Assembly: GCA_019115605.1 (NCBI GenBank)
Contig: DXDG01000019.1
Span: 87,606-151,605, forward strand
Direction: 5' to 3'
Length of the DNA stretch: 64,000 nt
DNA from: Candidatus Alistipes faecigallinarum
Lineage (GTDB): Bacteria; Bacteroidota; Bacteroidia; Bacteroidales; Rikenellaceae
Shown here: positions 42,899 through 51,575 of the stretch, one piece after another
Layout of the letters: every line of letters starts with the position of its first letter
Numbering within the stretch: position 1 is the stretch's first letter
Position numbers and translations under genes: made by a program
Notes under the pieces: generated by a model
What the model was told of the DNA's origin: nothing
Databases searched by the model: none
The model's input: only the letters and a program-made list of their open reading frames with translations

Positions 42899-44107
42899 AT
42901 GAATCATACCATTTTGCGGAAACAGTTTCTGGCCCATGTGGCCCAGACCTCTCCGGAGCCGATGCTCGTGGAGGTGGAGCGGGCCGAAGGGTCGTTTTTC
43001 TACACGCCCGAGGGCAAGCGTTACTACGATCTGGTGGCGGGCGTTTCGGTGAGCAACGTGGGGCACGCCAACCCCGAGGTGGTGCGGGCCGTGCAGGAGC
43101 AGGCCGCGCGCTATATGCATGTGATGGTCTACGGCGAGCTGGTCGAGACACCCCAGGTGGCCTACGCCGCGAAGATCGCCTCGCTGCTGCCGGCGCCGCT
43201 TGAAAGCGTCTACTTCGTCAATTCGGGCGCCGAGGCGGTCGAGGGGGCGCTCAAGCTGGCCAAACGCTATACCGGACGCACGGAGCTCATCTCCATGCGC
43301 CGGGCCTACCACGGCTCGACGCACGGGGCGATGACGATGATGGGCACGCCCGAGGGCGAGGAGTGGAAGGCCGCCTTCCGGCCGCTGCTGCCCGACGTGC
43401 AGGCCATCGAGTTCAACGATTTCGCGCAGCTCGGGCGCATCACGCGCCGCACGGCCTGCGTGCTGGTCGAGCCCGTGCAGGGCGAGGCGGGGGTGCGGCT
43501 CCCCGCGGCGGGATACCTGGAGGCGCTGCGGCGCCGCTGCGACGAGGTGGGGGCGCTGCTCGTCTTCGACGAGATCCAGACCGGCCTGGGACGCACGGGC
43601 GAGCTGTCCGCCATGCAGAAGTACGGCGTAACGCCCGACATCGTCTGCCTGGCCAAGGCCTTCGGCGGCGGCATGCCCCTCGGAGCCTTCATTTCGAGCC
43701 ATGCGATCATGGATACGCTGCAGTCGAATCCCGTGCTGGGGCATATCACCACCTTCGGCGGCCATCCGGTCTGCTGTGCCGCGGGGCTTGCCGCGCTGAA
43801 CTACCTGCTGGAGCACGACCTGGTCCGTCAGGTCGAGGCGAAGGGGGCCCTTTACGAGCAGTTGCTCGGCGCGCATCCCGCCGTGCGGGAGATCCGCCGC
43901 AGCGGCCTGCTGCTGGCTGTCGAGCTGGGCAGCTCGGAGCGTCTTTTCCGCATGATGGCGCTCTTCAAGGAGGAGGGGATCCTCAGCGACTGGTTCCTCT
44001 TCTGCGACACGGCCTTCCGCATCTCGCCGCCGCTGACCGTCTCCGAGGAGGAGGTGCGCGACAGCGCCGCGATCATCCTCCGCTGTCTGGATCGGTTGAT
44101 TTTATAA
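42899..44107 (+). CDS. Class III PLP-dependent aminotransferase
   Basis: A 402-residue cytoplasmic aminotransferase of the acetylornithine/4-aminobutyrate class. Motifs include YYDLVAGVSVSNVGHANPEV, VNSGAEAVEGALKLAKRYTGR, FDEIQTGLGRTG and LAKAFGGGMPLG with the PLP lysine at Lys253. No neighbouring gene reveals the pathway, so the substrate stays open. The ATG at 42899 matches the start of homologous proteins (MNHTILRKQFLAH). The 195-bp gap upstream (42704-42898) is GC-rich with short TTTCCGG-type repeats and no gene. The stop codon at 44105-44107 marks the left edge of the AT-rich island. Confidence 0.9.
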   Translation: MNHTILRKQFLAHVAQTSPEPMLVEVERAEGSFFYTPEGKRYYDLVAGVSVSNVGHANPEVVRAVQEQAARYMHVMVYGELVETPQVAYAAKIASLLPAPLESVYFVNSGAEAVEGALKLAKRYTGRTELISMRRAYHGSTHGAMTMMGTPEGEEWKAAFRPLLPDVQAIEFNDFAQLGRITRRTACVLVEPVQGEAGVRLPAAGYLEALRRRCDEVGALLVFDEIQTGLGRTGELSAMQKYGVTPDIVCLAKAFGGGMPLGAFISSHAIMDTLQSNPVLGHITTFGGHPVCCAAGLAALNYLLEHDLVRQVEAKGALYEQLLGAHPAVREIRRSGLLLAVELGSSERLFRMMALFKEEGILSDWFLFCDTAFRISPPLTVSEEEVRDSAAIILRCLDRLIL

Positions 44108-44116
44108 TTTAGCAAT

Positions 44117-45286
44117 ATGGAGAAAATTATGGAAAACGGTAACAACTACAAGATATTAAGAGAACAAATTGATAACGATATTGAGAAAGTTGATGCAGCA
44201 TTAACAATGTTGTCTACCAAATTTAATAAAGAGGATCTTTTTGTAGAAAGAATAGAAAATGAGCTTGTTATACATTTGAATCAAGTCGATATGAAATATC
44301 TTGAGTCTGTTTCATGTGAGTTTCAGAATGAAATAGTTACTCGGATATATGAAAAAATAAATGCTATTAGAAGCTATACGCTTAAAGGCGGGAAACGGCA
44401 GTTCGTTGATTATAATGCGGAGCGGAAAGTTATTGGCAGAAAGGATAAGGAATCTAATCGAAGCCGATTTTATTATGTAGAGGGCAATGATTTTGTAAAT
44501 AAAAACAATGAGTTTCCTTCAGAGTATCGGGACCGTGTTATATGTGCAGATAGTTTGGCTGTATTAAAAAAATTACCAGACAATTGTGTTGATATTATTG
44601 TAACATCCCCTCCGTATAATTTTGGATTATCTTATGACGAGCATGATGATACCTCGTTTTGGGATGATTATTATAAGATGCTGTATGCTATTTTCGATGA
44701 GTGCGTGCGGGTTCTTAAGTATGGTGGAAGAATAGTGGTTAATGTTCAGCCGTTGTATTCGGATTATATTCCTACTCATCACATTATATCTAACTATTTC
44801 ATAAATAAGAAACTGATTTGGAAAGCGGAAATTATTTGGGAGAAAAATAACTATAATTGTAAATATTGTTCATGGGGTAGTTGGAAAAGCCCGGCCAGTC
44901 CGTATATGAAATACACTTGGGAATTTTTGGAGGTATTTTGTAAAGGTGATTTGAAAAAAAATGGCGATAAGGACAAAATAGATATCAATGATGAAGAGTT
45001 TAAATCTTGGGTTGTTGCAAAATGGAGTATTGCTCCAGAACGAAAAATGAAGGAATATGGCCATCCGGCAATGTTTCCTGAATCGCTTGTCGAGCGGGTT
45101 TTAAAACTTTTCAGCTATGAAGGAGATGTCGTGTTGGATCCATTTAATGGAGCTGGAACTACAACGGTAGTTGCCTATAAGTTTAATAGGCATTATTTGG
45201 GGATAGATATATCTGATGCATATTGTAAAACTGCTGAGGATCGGATTCATCGGAGTGTTAAAAACAGTGTATTGTTTAAAGGATAA
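44117..45286 (+). CDS. Type II DNA methyltransferase, beta class
   Basis: A 389-residue DNA methyltransferase. Catalytic motif IV, TSPPYNF (Ser164-Pro-Pro-Tyr167), comes before the AdoMet motif DPFNGAGT (341-348), which is the beta-class order; SPPY is most common in N4-cytosine enzymes, though N6-adenine members exist. An N-terminal region (1-135) without a known motif precedes it. It protects host DNA from the endonuclease encoded convergently 15 bp downstream. Both composition and codon use are strongly AT-rich compared with the flanks, showing recent transfer. Start at 44117 just 9 bp after the aminotransferase stop; a second ATG is at 44129. Confidence 0.92.
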   Translation: MEKIMENGNNYKILREQIDNDIEKVDAALTMLSTKFNKEDLFVERIENELVIHLNQVDMKYLESVSCEFQNEIVTRIYEKINAIRSYTLKGGKRQFVDYNAERKVIGRKDKESNRSRFYYVEGNDFVNKNNEFPSEYRDRVICADSLAVLKKLPDNCVDIIVTSPPYNFGLSYDEHDDTSFWDDYYKMLYAIFDECVRVLKYGGRIVVNVQPLYSDYIPTHHIISNYFINKKLIWKAEIIWEKNNYNCKYCSWGSWKSPASPYMKYTWEFLEVFCKGDLKKNGDKDKIDINDEEFKSWVVAKWSIAPERKMKEYGHPAMFPESLVERVLKLFSYEGDVVLDPFNGAGTTTVVAYKFNRHYLGIDISDAYCKTAEDRIHRSVKNSVLFKG

Positions 45287-45301
45287 GAACAAAGGGAGGT
45301 T

Positions 45302-46045
45302 TTATTCCTCCCTTTGTTCTCTATATGCTTCTAATGCTGTAGCAAATTTTTCAATTGTGTTTTCCAAGATAATCGGCTCTAACTCTTTGAAGAATTCTTC
45401 TTTGTGGATAGGTCGGTTGATGTCTCGTTCTCCGTTCAATAAAGTTATAATAACCAAATCTACATCAACATGCGACATAAGGGCATGAGAAGCAGGACTG
45501 CCGTATGTTAGTTCCTTTTGTTCGCTGTAATCTCCACCTAATTGACTTTCTAATTGAACGAGATAATATTTGGATACATTGTAAGCTTCTTTTGTGAGAA
45601 CCGCATCGAATAGGATTCGTTTTAACATGGCGTTCTCGGTATAAGCTTTACATTCTATAGGTAAGACCAGTTTTTCATCTATAAAAACTTGAACATCCGT
45701 GCCAAACATGTAGCGATGTGTGGCTTTATTCGCTGAAAGGTAATTTCTAATTCGAGGCTCTTGCCGATTAATATATCTGTCTGTAATATTGATGGGAACT
45801 TTTCGTTTGTTGATCTGCAATCTATTTTTGTCTTGTTTTAGGACATCAATCCAGGCTATTTGGACCATTCGTGCAGTCATCTCTTCAACTAATTTCCCTT
45901 TTTTTGCACGAATAATACCACCATATGCTCTATCTTCATTATGGTGTGCTTCGTTATCGATGCCTTTTACCAAATTAGTATAATCGGATATGATATCTTT
46001 AATTTTATCCCGTATTTCAGTCTTCTGTTGTGGAGTGAGTTTCAT
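45302..46045 (-). CDS. Type II restriction endonuclease, PD-(D/E)xK fold
   Basis: A 247-residue protein I recognise as a restriction endonuclease from its motif and context, not from a named family. Asp117 in GTDVQVF and Glu131-x-Lys133 in PIECKAY form a PD-(D/E)xK site; a helix with Glu54-Glu55 precedes it. ELTYGSPASHALMSHVDVDLVI may be the segment carrying the specificity. It follows the controller gene by 12 bp in one operon and ends 15 bp from the convergent methyltransferase. AT-rich like its partners. The recognition sequence is unknown. Confidence 0.82.
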   Translation of the reverse strand: MKLTPQQKTEIRDKIKDIISDYTNLVKGIDNEAHHNEDRAYGGIIRAKKGKLVEEMTARMVQIAWIDVLKQDKNRLQINKRKVPINITDRYINRQEPRIRNYLSANKATHRYMFGTDVQVFIDEKLVLPIECKAYTENAMLKRILFDAVLTKEAYNVSKYYLVQLESQLGGDYSEQKELTYGSPASHALMSHVDVDLVIITLLNGERDINRPIHKEEFFKELEPIILENTIEKFATALEAYREQREE

Positions 46046-46057
46046 TGATAAGTTTGT

Positions 46058-46276
46058 TTAAGGTTCGTAATTAAACAGGTCTTTGAGTGTGATCTCCAAC
46101 CCTCGGGCAATTTTGACGATACTGTTGATAGTTGCACTTTTTTCTCCGCGTTCGATAGTTCCAACATAGGTTCGATCAAAACCGCATTTGTAGGCAAGTT
46201 GTTCCTGTGATAGGCCACGAGATTTTCTAATTTTAGCAACTTGTTGCCCAAATTGGATGTTGGCTTCGGTTTTCAT
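46058..46276 (-). CDS. Controller (C) protein of the restriction-modification system, XRE family
   Basis: A 72-residue helix-turn-helix protein: IRKSRGLSQEQLAYKCGFDRTYVGTIERGEKS is the XRE/Cro motif, and the size fits the C proteins that time endonuclease expression. It is first in the operon with the endonuclease. The -7 box TATTTTTG (46290-46283) ends only 6 bp before the ATG at 46276, so the transcript would start at or next to the start codon; leaderless messengers are known for several C genes. An in-frame ATA codon 9 bp upstream is not a plausible start. Confidence 0.88.
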   Translation of the reverse strand: MKTEANIQFGQQVAKIRKSRGLSQEQLAYKCGFDRTYVGTIERGEKSATINSIVKIARGLEITLKDLFNYEP

Positions 46277-46282
46277 AATATA

Positions 46283-46331
46283 CAAAAATAAGAACTCTAC
46301 CTTTAGACTTCAACGTTCTAAAGGTAGAGTT
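46283..46331 (-). promoter_or_regulatory. C-gene promoter with 15-bp inverted repeat (also nfo terminator)
   Basis: AACTCTACCTTTAGA (46293-46307) and TCTAAAGGTAGAGTT (46317-46331) are perfect inverted repeats with a 9-base centre. On the minus strand they are followed by CTTATTTTTG, containing the -7 box TATTTTTG (46290-46283). The repeat covers the -33 region, so it may be the operator of the C protein. Because it comes 20 bp after the nfo stop and is followed by a T-rich tract, it can also terminate nfo transcription. Confidence 0.72.
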
Positions 46332-46351
46332 TAATGAATGTTAATTGAGAT

Positions 46352-47200
46352 CTATTCCTCTTCGGCAAAAGCCTTGAGGCGGGCGATCTCCTCGGGCCAG
46401 CGCGCCTCGTCGGGGGTTTCGAGGATGAGGGGAATTCCCTCGAAACGCGGGTCGCGGGCGATGTAGCGGAAGCATTCGATGCCGATCTGCCCCTCGCCCA
46501 GCGGCGTGTGGCGGTCGACGCGGCTGCCGAGGATCTTCAAGGCGTCGTTCAGGTGCATGCCCTTCAGGTAGCGGAACCCCACGACACGCTCCAGCTCGGC
46601 GAAGGTTGCCTCGCAGGCTTCGGCCGTGCGCAGGTCATAGCCCGCGGCGAAGGCGTGGCAGGTGTCGATGCAGACGCCCACGCGCGACTTGTCCTCCACG
46701 CGGTCGATGAGGTAGGCGAGGTGCTCGAAACGGAATCCGAGGTTCGAACCCTGCCCGGCGGTGTTCTCGATGACGGCCGTAACGCCGTGCGTCTCCCGGA
46801 GCGCGATGTTGATCGACTCGGCGATGCGGTCGAGGCTCTCCTCCTCGGAGATCTTCTGCAGGTGGCTTCCGGGGTGGAAGTTGAGCCGGTCAAGCCCGAG
46901 CTGCTCGCAGCGGCGCATCTCGTCGAGGAAGGCCGCACGCGACTTTTCGAGCCCGGCCGCGTCGGGGTGTCCGAGGTTGATCAGGTAGGAGTCGTGGGGC
47001 AGGATCTGCGCCGGGGTGTAGCCGGCCTCGTCGCAGGCGCGGCGGAAGGCGTCGATCTGCGGCGCGGTGAGCGGTGCGGCGATCCACTGCCGCTGGTTCT
47101 TGGTGAAGAGGGCGAAGGCCGTGGCGCCTATCGCCTGCGCGTTCCGGGGGGCGTTCTCCACGCCGCCCGCGGCGCTGACATGTGCTCCGAAGTAGTGCAT
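46352..47200 (-). CDS. nfo: Endonuclease IV (AP endonuclease)
   Basis: A 282-residue zinc enzyme that cuts DNA 5' to abasic sites in base-excision repair. TIM-barrel motifs are GAHVSAAGG at the start, [54 protein letters not shown] and LILETP; the His, Asp and Glu metal ligands in these blocks are all present. The start is MHYFGAHVS at 47200 rather than an upstream codon, since family members begin there. The restriction-modification island was inserted immediately after its 3' end. Confidence 0.95.
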   Translation of the reverse strand: MHYFGAHVSAAGGVENAPRNAQAIGATAFALFTKNQRQWIAAPLTAPQIDAFRRACDEAGYTPAQILPHDSYLINLGHPDAAGLEKSRAAFLDEMRRCEQLGLDRLNFHPGSHLQKISEEESLDRIAESINIALRETHGVTAVIENTAGQGSNLGFRFEHLAYLIDRVEDKSRVGVCIDTCHAFAAGYDLRTAEACEATFAELERVVGFRYLKGMHLNDALKILGSRVDRHTPLGEGQIGIECFRYIARDPRFEGIPLILETPDEARWPEEIARLKAFAEEE

Positions 47201-47228
47201 GTGCGGTCTTGATCCGTTAAGTTCAGAG

Positions 47229-47265
47229 CAAAAGTAAGGATTTTGCAAATAAATTCATAACTTTG
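47229..47265. promoter_or_regulatory. Divergent -7 boxes for nfo and the DUF3078 gene
   Basis: On the minus strand TACTTTTG (47236-47229) lies 28 bp before nfo. On the plus strand TAACTTTG (47258-47265) lies 28 bp before the DUF3078 start. The two boxes are 21 bp apart in an AT-rich 93-bp gap. Confidence 0.65.
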
Positions 47266-47293
47266 CCCGTTGGAAATCACGCTCCGTACGACG

Positions 47294-48475
47294 ATGAAGA
47301 AATTTCGCCTGATTCTCGCTTTGGGGGCCCTCGCGGCCTTTGCACGCCCCGCTGCGGCGCAGATCTCGATCGACGAGGTGAACGCCCAGCAGGAGAGCGT
47401 AACCTTCCGCGACCGGCTGAAATCGACCTCCGTGGATGTCGACTACTTCAGCCTGGCCCGTTACAAGGCCGAGCGGGCCGCCATTCGCAAGGAGCGCAAC
47501 TACCTGGAGATCAAGGCGGACCTGCAGGGTACGCTGACCTCGTACAACGATCCGTGGATCTCGGTCTCGGGTGGTGACAACTCGATTGCCCTTCAGGCGG
47601 TGCTCTACCTGAAGCACACCTTCAAGAAGAACCTCTTTTCGCTCGAAACGGTCTTCAACGCCAAGATGGGTTACAACCGCATGCGGGTCGAGACGACGCT
47701 CGACGACGGCACGACCGAGAGCAACGGCGTCTGGTTCAAGAACCAGGACGAGTTCGACATTTCGGTGGCCCCGGCCTTCAAGATGGCGAAGAACTGGACC
47801 TACGGATCGATCTTCAAGTTCCGCAGCCAGTTCGTCAACGGCTACGTCTCGCGTACCGAGCAGGAGCGCCGCCACCTGAAGAGCACCTTCATGACCCCGG
47901 GATACCTCGACCTTTCGTTCGGTCTTACCTACAACTGCCCGGTGAAGCGTTTCCCGATCGTTGTCAACCTCTCGCCGCTGTCGCTCAACGCGACCTTCGC
48001 CGAGAGCGACTGGATCCGCCGCCAGCAGTTCGACGCCGACGGCAACGAGATCAAGCCCGCCTACGCCTACGGTATCGAGGATCCCGACAAGACCTCGAAA
48101 TACGAGGGCGGTTCGTCGATCCAGATCGACTTCGACCGCTACTTCGGCAAGACGAACTACATGCACTACAAGACACGGGTCTCGGCCTTCTACGGCTGGA
48201 TGAGCAACCTCGGGATGAAGAACCGCATCGACGACTACACCGAGTACCGGCACGCCTACGAGGCGTGGCTGGCCGGCGATCAGAACGTCAAGGACAAGCC
48301 GCGCCTGGCGATCCATCCCACGGTGCGCTGGGAGAATACGCTGGAGCTCTACGCCACGAAGTACATCAAGACGACGGTGAACTTCCAGCTCTACTACAAC
48401 CGGGCCCAGAACCTCGACGTGCAGACCTTCACGCAGCTGACGGTGGGCCTGACCTATACCTTCAAGAACAAGTAA
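47294..48475 (+). CDS. DUF3078 family exported protein
   Basis: A 393-residue protein with signal peptide (MKKFRLILALGALAAFARPAAAQ). The remainder alternates polar and aromatic residues (YLEIKADLQGTLTSYNDPW, LYATKYIKTTVNFQLYYN) and ends in VGLTYTFKNK, as in outer-membrane beta-barrels. It fits DUF3078, a Bacteroidota family without known function. It lies 34 bp before the CtpA-type protease and may be in its operon. Start: ATG at 47294; an in-frame TTG 24 bp upstream would sit at the transcription start. Confidence 0.82.
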   Translation: MKKFRLILALGALAAFARPAAAQISIDEVNAQQESVTFRDRLKSTSVDVDYFSLARYKAERAAIRKERNYLEIKADLQGTLTSYNDPWISVSGGDNSIALQAVLYLKHTFKKNLFSLETVFNAKMGYNRMRVETTLDDGTTESNGVWFKNQDEFDISVAPAFKMAKNWTYGSIFKFRSQFVNGYVSRTEQERRHLKSTFMTPGYLDLSFGLTYNCPVKRFPIVVNLSPLSLNATFAESDWIRRQQFDADGNEIKPAYAYGIEDPDKTSKYEGGSSIQIDFDRYFGKTNYMHYKTRVSAFYGWMSNLGMKNRIDDYTEYRHAYEAWLAGDQNVKDKPRLAIHPTVRWENTLELYATKYIKTTVNFQLYYNRAQNLDVQTFTQLTVGLTYTFKNK

Positions 48476-48509
48476 CCGACATTCGACGGCACGGGGCCGC
48501 CTGCAGAAC

Positions 48510-50150
48510 ATGTACAGAAATTCGAAACATACCGTTCTCTTTCCGCTGATTCTGGCCGCGGGGGTTGTCCTGGGCATTCTCTTCGGACGCTACCTCGGGC
48601 GCCACGACACGGCCTCCGAGATCCGGGGCGTGCTCGACCGCATCGCCGCGCCGGGCGGAAAACTCACCTACACGCTCTCGCTCATCGAGAACCGCTACGT
48701 CGATTCGATCTCGATGGATTCGCTCACCGAGCATGTCCTTCCGCTGCTGGTGCGTGAGCTCGATCCCCATTCGGTCTACATCCCCGCCTCGGAGATGGCC
48801 GCCCTGAACGAACCGCTCGAAGGGGAGTTCGACGGCGTCGGCGTGGTCTTCAACATGGCCACCGACACGGTGATCGTGCTCAACGTCATTCCGCGCGGAC
48901 CGAGCGACAAGGCCGGCGTGAAGGCCGGCGACAGGATCCTCACGATCAACGACTCGCTCGTCGCCGGGCGGAAGATCCCCCAGAACAACATCGTCAGGAT
49001 GCTGCGCGGGCCGCGCGGCTCGAAGGTGCGCCTCGGCCTCGGCCGCCAGGGCATCGAGGGGCTGGTCGATGTGGAGGTCGTGCGCGACGCCATTCCGCTC
49101 CGCAGCATCGAGTCGGCCTTCCGCATCGCCGACAGCATCGGATACATTAAGCTCGGGCAGTTCGCCCGCACGACCGCCGCAGAGCTTCGGGCGGCGCTCG
49201 ACACGCTGCGCAAGCAGGGTGTCTCGAAGCTGATCTTCGACCTGCGCGGCAATTCGGGCGGCTTCCTCGACCAGGCGATCGCCGTGGCCAACGAATTCCT
49301 CCACGAGGGGCAGCTGATCGTCTATACCGAGGACAGGCACCACAAGCAGCTGCGCGAATATGCCGACGGCACGGGTACGGCCCGCGACATGGAGCTTGCG
49401 GTGCTCATCGACGAGGCGAGCGCCTCGTCGAGCGAGATCCTCGCCGGAGCGCTCCAGGACAACGACCGGGGCACGATCATCGGCCGCCGCTCGTTCGGCA
49501 AGGGCCTCGTGCAGCAGCAGATCCCCTATGCCGACGGCTCGGCCCTGCGGCTCACCACGGCCCGCTACTACACGCCGACGGGACGCTCGATCCAGAAGCC
49601 CTACACGATCGGCGACGAGGCCTCCTACGAAGAGGATATCTGGAACCGCTACCGCAACAACGAGTTCTTCTCGGCCGACAGCATCCACTTCGTCGATTCG
49701 CTCAAGCGCGTAACGCCGGGCGGCAAGGTAGTCTACGGCGGCGGCGGCATCATGCCCGACGTCTTTGTCCCGATTGACACGACCGGCGTATCGAAATACT
49801 TCCTCGAGGTGGCCGGCCGCAACATCCTCTACCGCTATACGATCGAGTATTCGGACCGCCACCGCGACGCGCTGAACGCCGTGCGGTCGGTCGACGAGCT
49901 GCAGGCGCTGCTCGACAGCGACACGTCGCTCTTCGACGACTTCATCCGCTATGCGGCCCGTCAGGGCGTCGCGCCGCGTTACGGCGACATCGCCCTCTCG
50001 CGGCAGCTCATGGAGGCGCAGCTGCGCGCCTATATCGGCCGCAACACGCCCCTTGAGGACAACGGATTCTATGCCAACATCTATCCCGTGGACAACGTCA
50101 TCATGCGGGCCCTCGGGATTCTCGAAGGAAAGGAGGAGCGCGATGATTAG
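48510..50150 (+). CDS. C-terminal processing peptidase, S41 family (CtpA-like)
   Basis: A 546-residue periplasmic serine protease anchored by an N-terminal helix (TVLFPLILAAGVVLGILFG). A PDZ domain (about 105-175, with GEFDGVGVVFNM and AGVKAGDRILTIND) reads the C-terminus of its substrate. The catalytic core has FDLRGNSGG, DEASASSSEI with Ser304 and RSFGKGLVQ with Lys331, the Ser-Lys dyad. A C-terminal extension (about 395-546) is specific to this group. The next gene, a 53-residue membrane protein, starts inside its last codons. Confidence 0.93.
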   Translation: MYRNSKHTVLFPLILAAGVVLGILFGRYLGRHDTASEIRGVLDRIAAPGGKLTYTLSLIENRYVDSISMDSLTEHVLPLLVRELDPHSVYIPASEMAALNEPLEGEFDGVGVVFNMATDTVIVLNVIPRGPSDKAGVKAGDRILTINDSLVAGRKIPQNNIVRMLRGPRGSKVRLGLGRQGIEGLVDVEVVRDAIPLRSIESAFRIADSIGYIKLGQFARTTAAELRAALDTLRKQGVSKLIFDLRGNSGGFLDQAIAVANEFLHEGQLIVYTEDRHHKQLREYADGTGTARDMELAVLIDEASASSSEILAGALQDNDRGTIIGRRSFGKGLVQQQIPYADGSALRLTTARYYTPTGRSIQKPYTIGDEASYEEDIWNRYRNNEFFSADSIHFVDSLKRVTPGGKVVYGGGGIMPDVFVPIDTTGVSKYFLEVAGRNILYRYTIEYSDRHRDALNAVRSVDELQALLDSDTSLFDDFIRYAARQGVAPRYGDIALSRQLMEAQLRAYIGRNTPLEDNGFYANIYPVDNVIMRALGILEGKEERDD

Positions 50151-50304
50151 GCGGATTTTCGGCTGGGTGCTTGTGCTGGCGACGCTGGCCGTCATCGTCT
50201 TCGCGGTGATAAACCGCGGCAGTTACCGTTCGATGTTCGCGCCGGACGCAGCGGCGGCCGGGGAACAGTCGGTGAAGCAGCCGGTGGAACAGCCCGAATC
50301 GTAG
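50143..50304 (+). CDS. Small single-pass membrane protein coupled to the CtpA protease
   Basis: A 53-residue protein: IFGWVLVLATLAVIVFAVI is one transmembrane helix with positive residues before it, followed by a short Ala/Gln-rich soluble tail. I do not recognise a family. The ATG lies 8 bp inside the end of the protease gene in another frame, so its translation is probably coupled. It may be an accessory or regulator of the protease. The coding potential is supported only by this overlap, the helix and the terminator downstream. Confidence 0.6.
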   Translation: MIRRIFGWVLVLATLAVIVFAVINRGSYRSMFAPDAAAAGEQSVKQPVEQPES

Positions 50305-50416
50305 GGCGCCGGGGGAGGGTGTCTCGGGGTGTCGCGATACCGGATGTCCGGTTGCCGGCGGCCGATGAAGCTGTTCTTTGGACCTGCAGCGCAGCCGTGC
50401 AATCAGTTACTGTCAG

Positions 50417-50464
50417 AAAAAACGGACGGTCCGCCAGGAAGCGGACCGTCCGTTTTGCTTTTTT
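50417..50464. terminator. Bidirectional terminator
   Basis: AACGGACGGTCCGC (50421-50434) pairs perfectly over 14 bp with GCGGACCGTCCGTT (50441-50454), with A runs to the left and TTTTGCTTTTTT to the right. It serves the + strand protease operon and the minus-strand deoC, which ends 25 bp away. Confidence 0.9.
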
Positions 50465-50488
50465 CCGGCCGCGTTGTGCGGCACCGGA

Positions 50489-51370
50489 TCAATAGTACTT
50501 TACCGTCTTGCCCTCGATGGCCGAGAGGAGGTTGTTCGCGGCCGACGAGGCGCCGATGCGGAACAGGTCGGTCGTAAGCCACTCCCGGCCGAGGATCTCC
50601 TCGACGATCGTGTAGTAGAGAGCCGCCTCCTCGGGGGTGCGGACGCCTCCGGCGGCCTTGAAGCCCACCTTGCGGCCCGTCTTCCCGTAGTAGTCGCGGA
50701 TCGCCTGGCACATCACCACGGCAGCCTCCGGCGTGGCGGCCACGTCGATCTTGCCCGTCGAGGTCTTCACGAAGTCGGCGCCTGCGAACATCGAGAGCAG
50801 CGAGGCCTTGCGGATCAGCTCGGGCGTCTTCAGCGCACCCGACTCGATGATGACCTTCAGCACGATATCCTCGTCGATCTCCGCGCGGATCACCTCCACC
50901 TCGTTGGCCGCCTCGTCGTACTCGCCCGTGAGCATGCGGCCCACGTTGAGGACGATGTCGATCTCGTCGGCTCCGTTCTCGACGGCCATCGAAACCTCAA
51001 GCGCCTTCACTTCGAGGTAGGTCTGCGAAGCGGGGAATCCTCCGGCGACACTCGTGATGCGCATCGGCGTACCGTCCACGGCCACGCCGACCGTCTCGAC
51101 AAACGAGGGATAGACGCAGATCGACGCCACGTTGGGGATGTGCGGATACTTCTCGTAGAACTCCGCGGCCTTGCGGGCGAACTCCGTAACGGAGCTTACC
51201 GAGTCGTTGCACGAGAGGGTCGTCAGATCGATGGCCGAATAGCAGAATTTGTAGACCTCCGTGTTGTGGTTGCGGGCTTCGGCCACCTTGCGGATGCGGG
51301 CGACCTCTTCGTCCACGCGCTCCGGGCTCCATGCCGGAGCATATTCGTTCAGGTGATTGGCGTATTCCAT
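50489..51370 (-). CDS. deoC: Deoxyribose-phosphate aldolase
   Basis: A 293-residue class I aldolase that splits 2-deoxyribose 5-phosphate into glyceraldehyde 3-phosphate and acetaldehyde in nucleoside salvage. Barrel motifs are AIDLTTLSCNDS, ICVYPSFVE, DEIDIVLNVG, LKVIIESGAL and FVKTSTGK, in which the Schiff-base lysine lies, then VGFKAAGGVRTPEEA. It is of the longer, E. coli-like type. Single gene between two terminators. Confidence 0.96.
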   Translation of the reverse strand: MEYANHLNEYAPAWSPERVDEEVARIRKVAEARNHNTEVYKFCYSAIDLTTLSCNDSVSSVTEFARKAAEFYEKYPHIPNVASICVYPSFVETVGVAVDGTPMRITSVAGGFPASQTYLEVKALEVSMAVENGADEIDIVLNVGRMLTGEYDEAANEVEVIRAEIDEDIVLKVIIESGALKTPELIRKASLLSMFAGADFVKTSTGKIDVAATPEAAVVMCQAIRDYYGKTGRKVGFKAAGGVRTPEEAALYYTIVEEILGREWLTTDLFRIGASSAANNLLSAIEGKTVKYY

Positions 51371-51484
51371 ACGATTTGGCTGTTTTCGACAAAATTAGAA
51401 AAATTATTCGATCCGCGGGCCTCCTGCGGAAAATTATTTTCGCTCCGGTTTTTGGCCGGGTGCCGCCCCTCCTCCGTACACTGC

Positions 51485-51517
51485 AAAAAAAGGGCCTGAA
51501 CCTTTCGGTTCAAGCCC
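51485..51517 (-). terminator. Terminator of the OmpA/TPR lipoprotein gene
   Basis: An 11-bp stem (51492-51502 with 51507-51517, one G-T pair in the RNA) with a GAAA loop on the minus strand, followed by seven T (51491-51485). It lies about 60 bp after the stop codon. The remaining gap to deoC (51371-51484) contains the deoC upstream region with no clear box. Confidence 0.82.
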
Positions 51518-51575
51518 CTTGTCAGTTCCCGCCGTCTGCTCCTTTCGGAACGCCGCGGGTGTTTCGGCATATCGC

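Noticed and set aside
44100..46340. Target-site duplication or attachment sites flanking the restriction-modification island
   Set aside because: I compared the two junctions by eye and found no convincing direct repeat.
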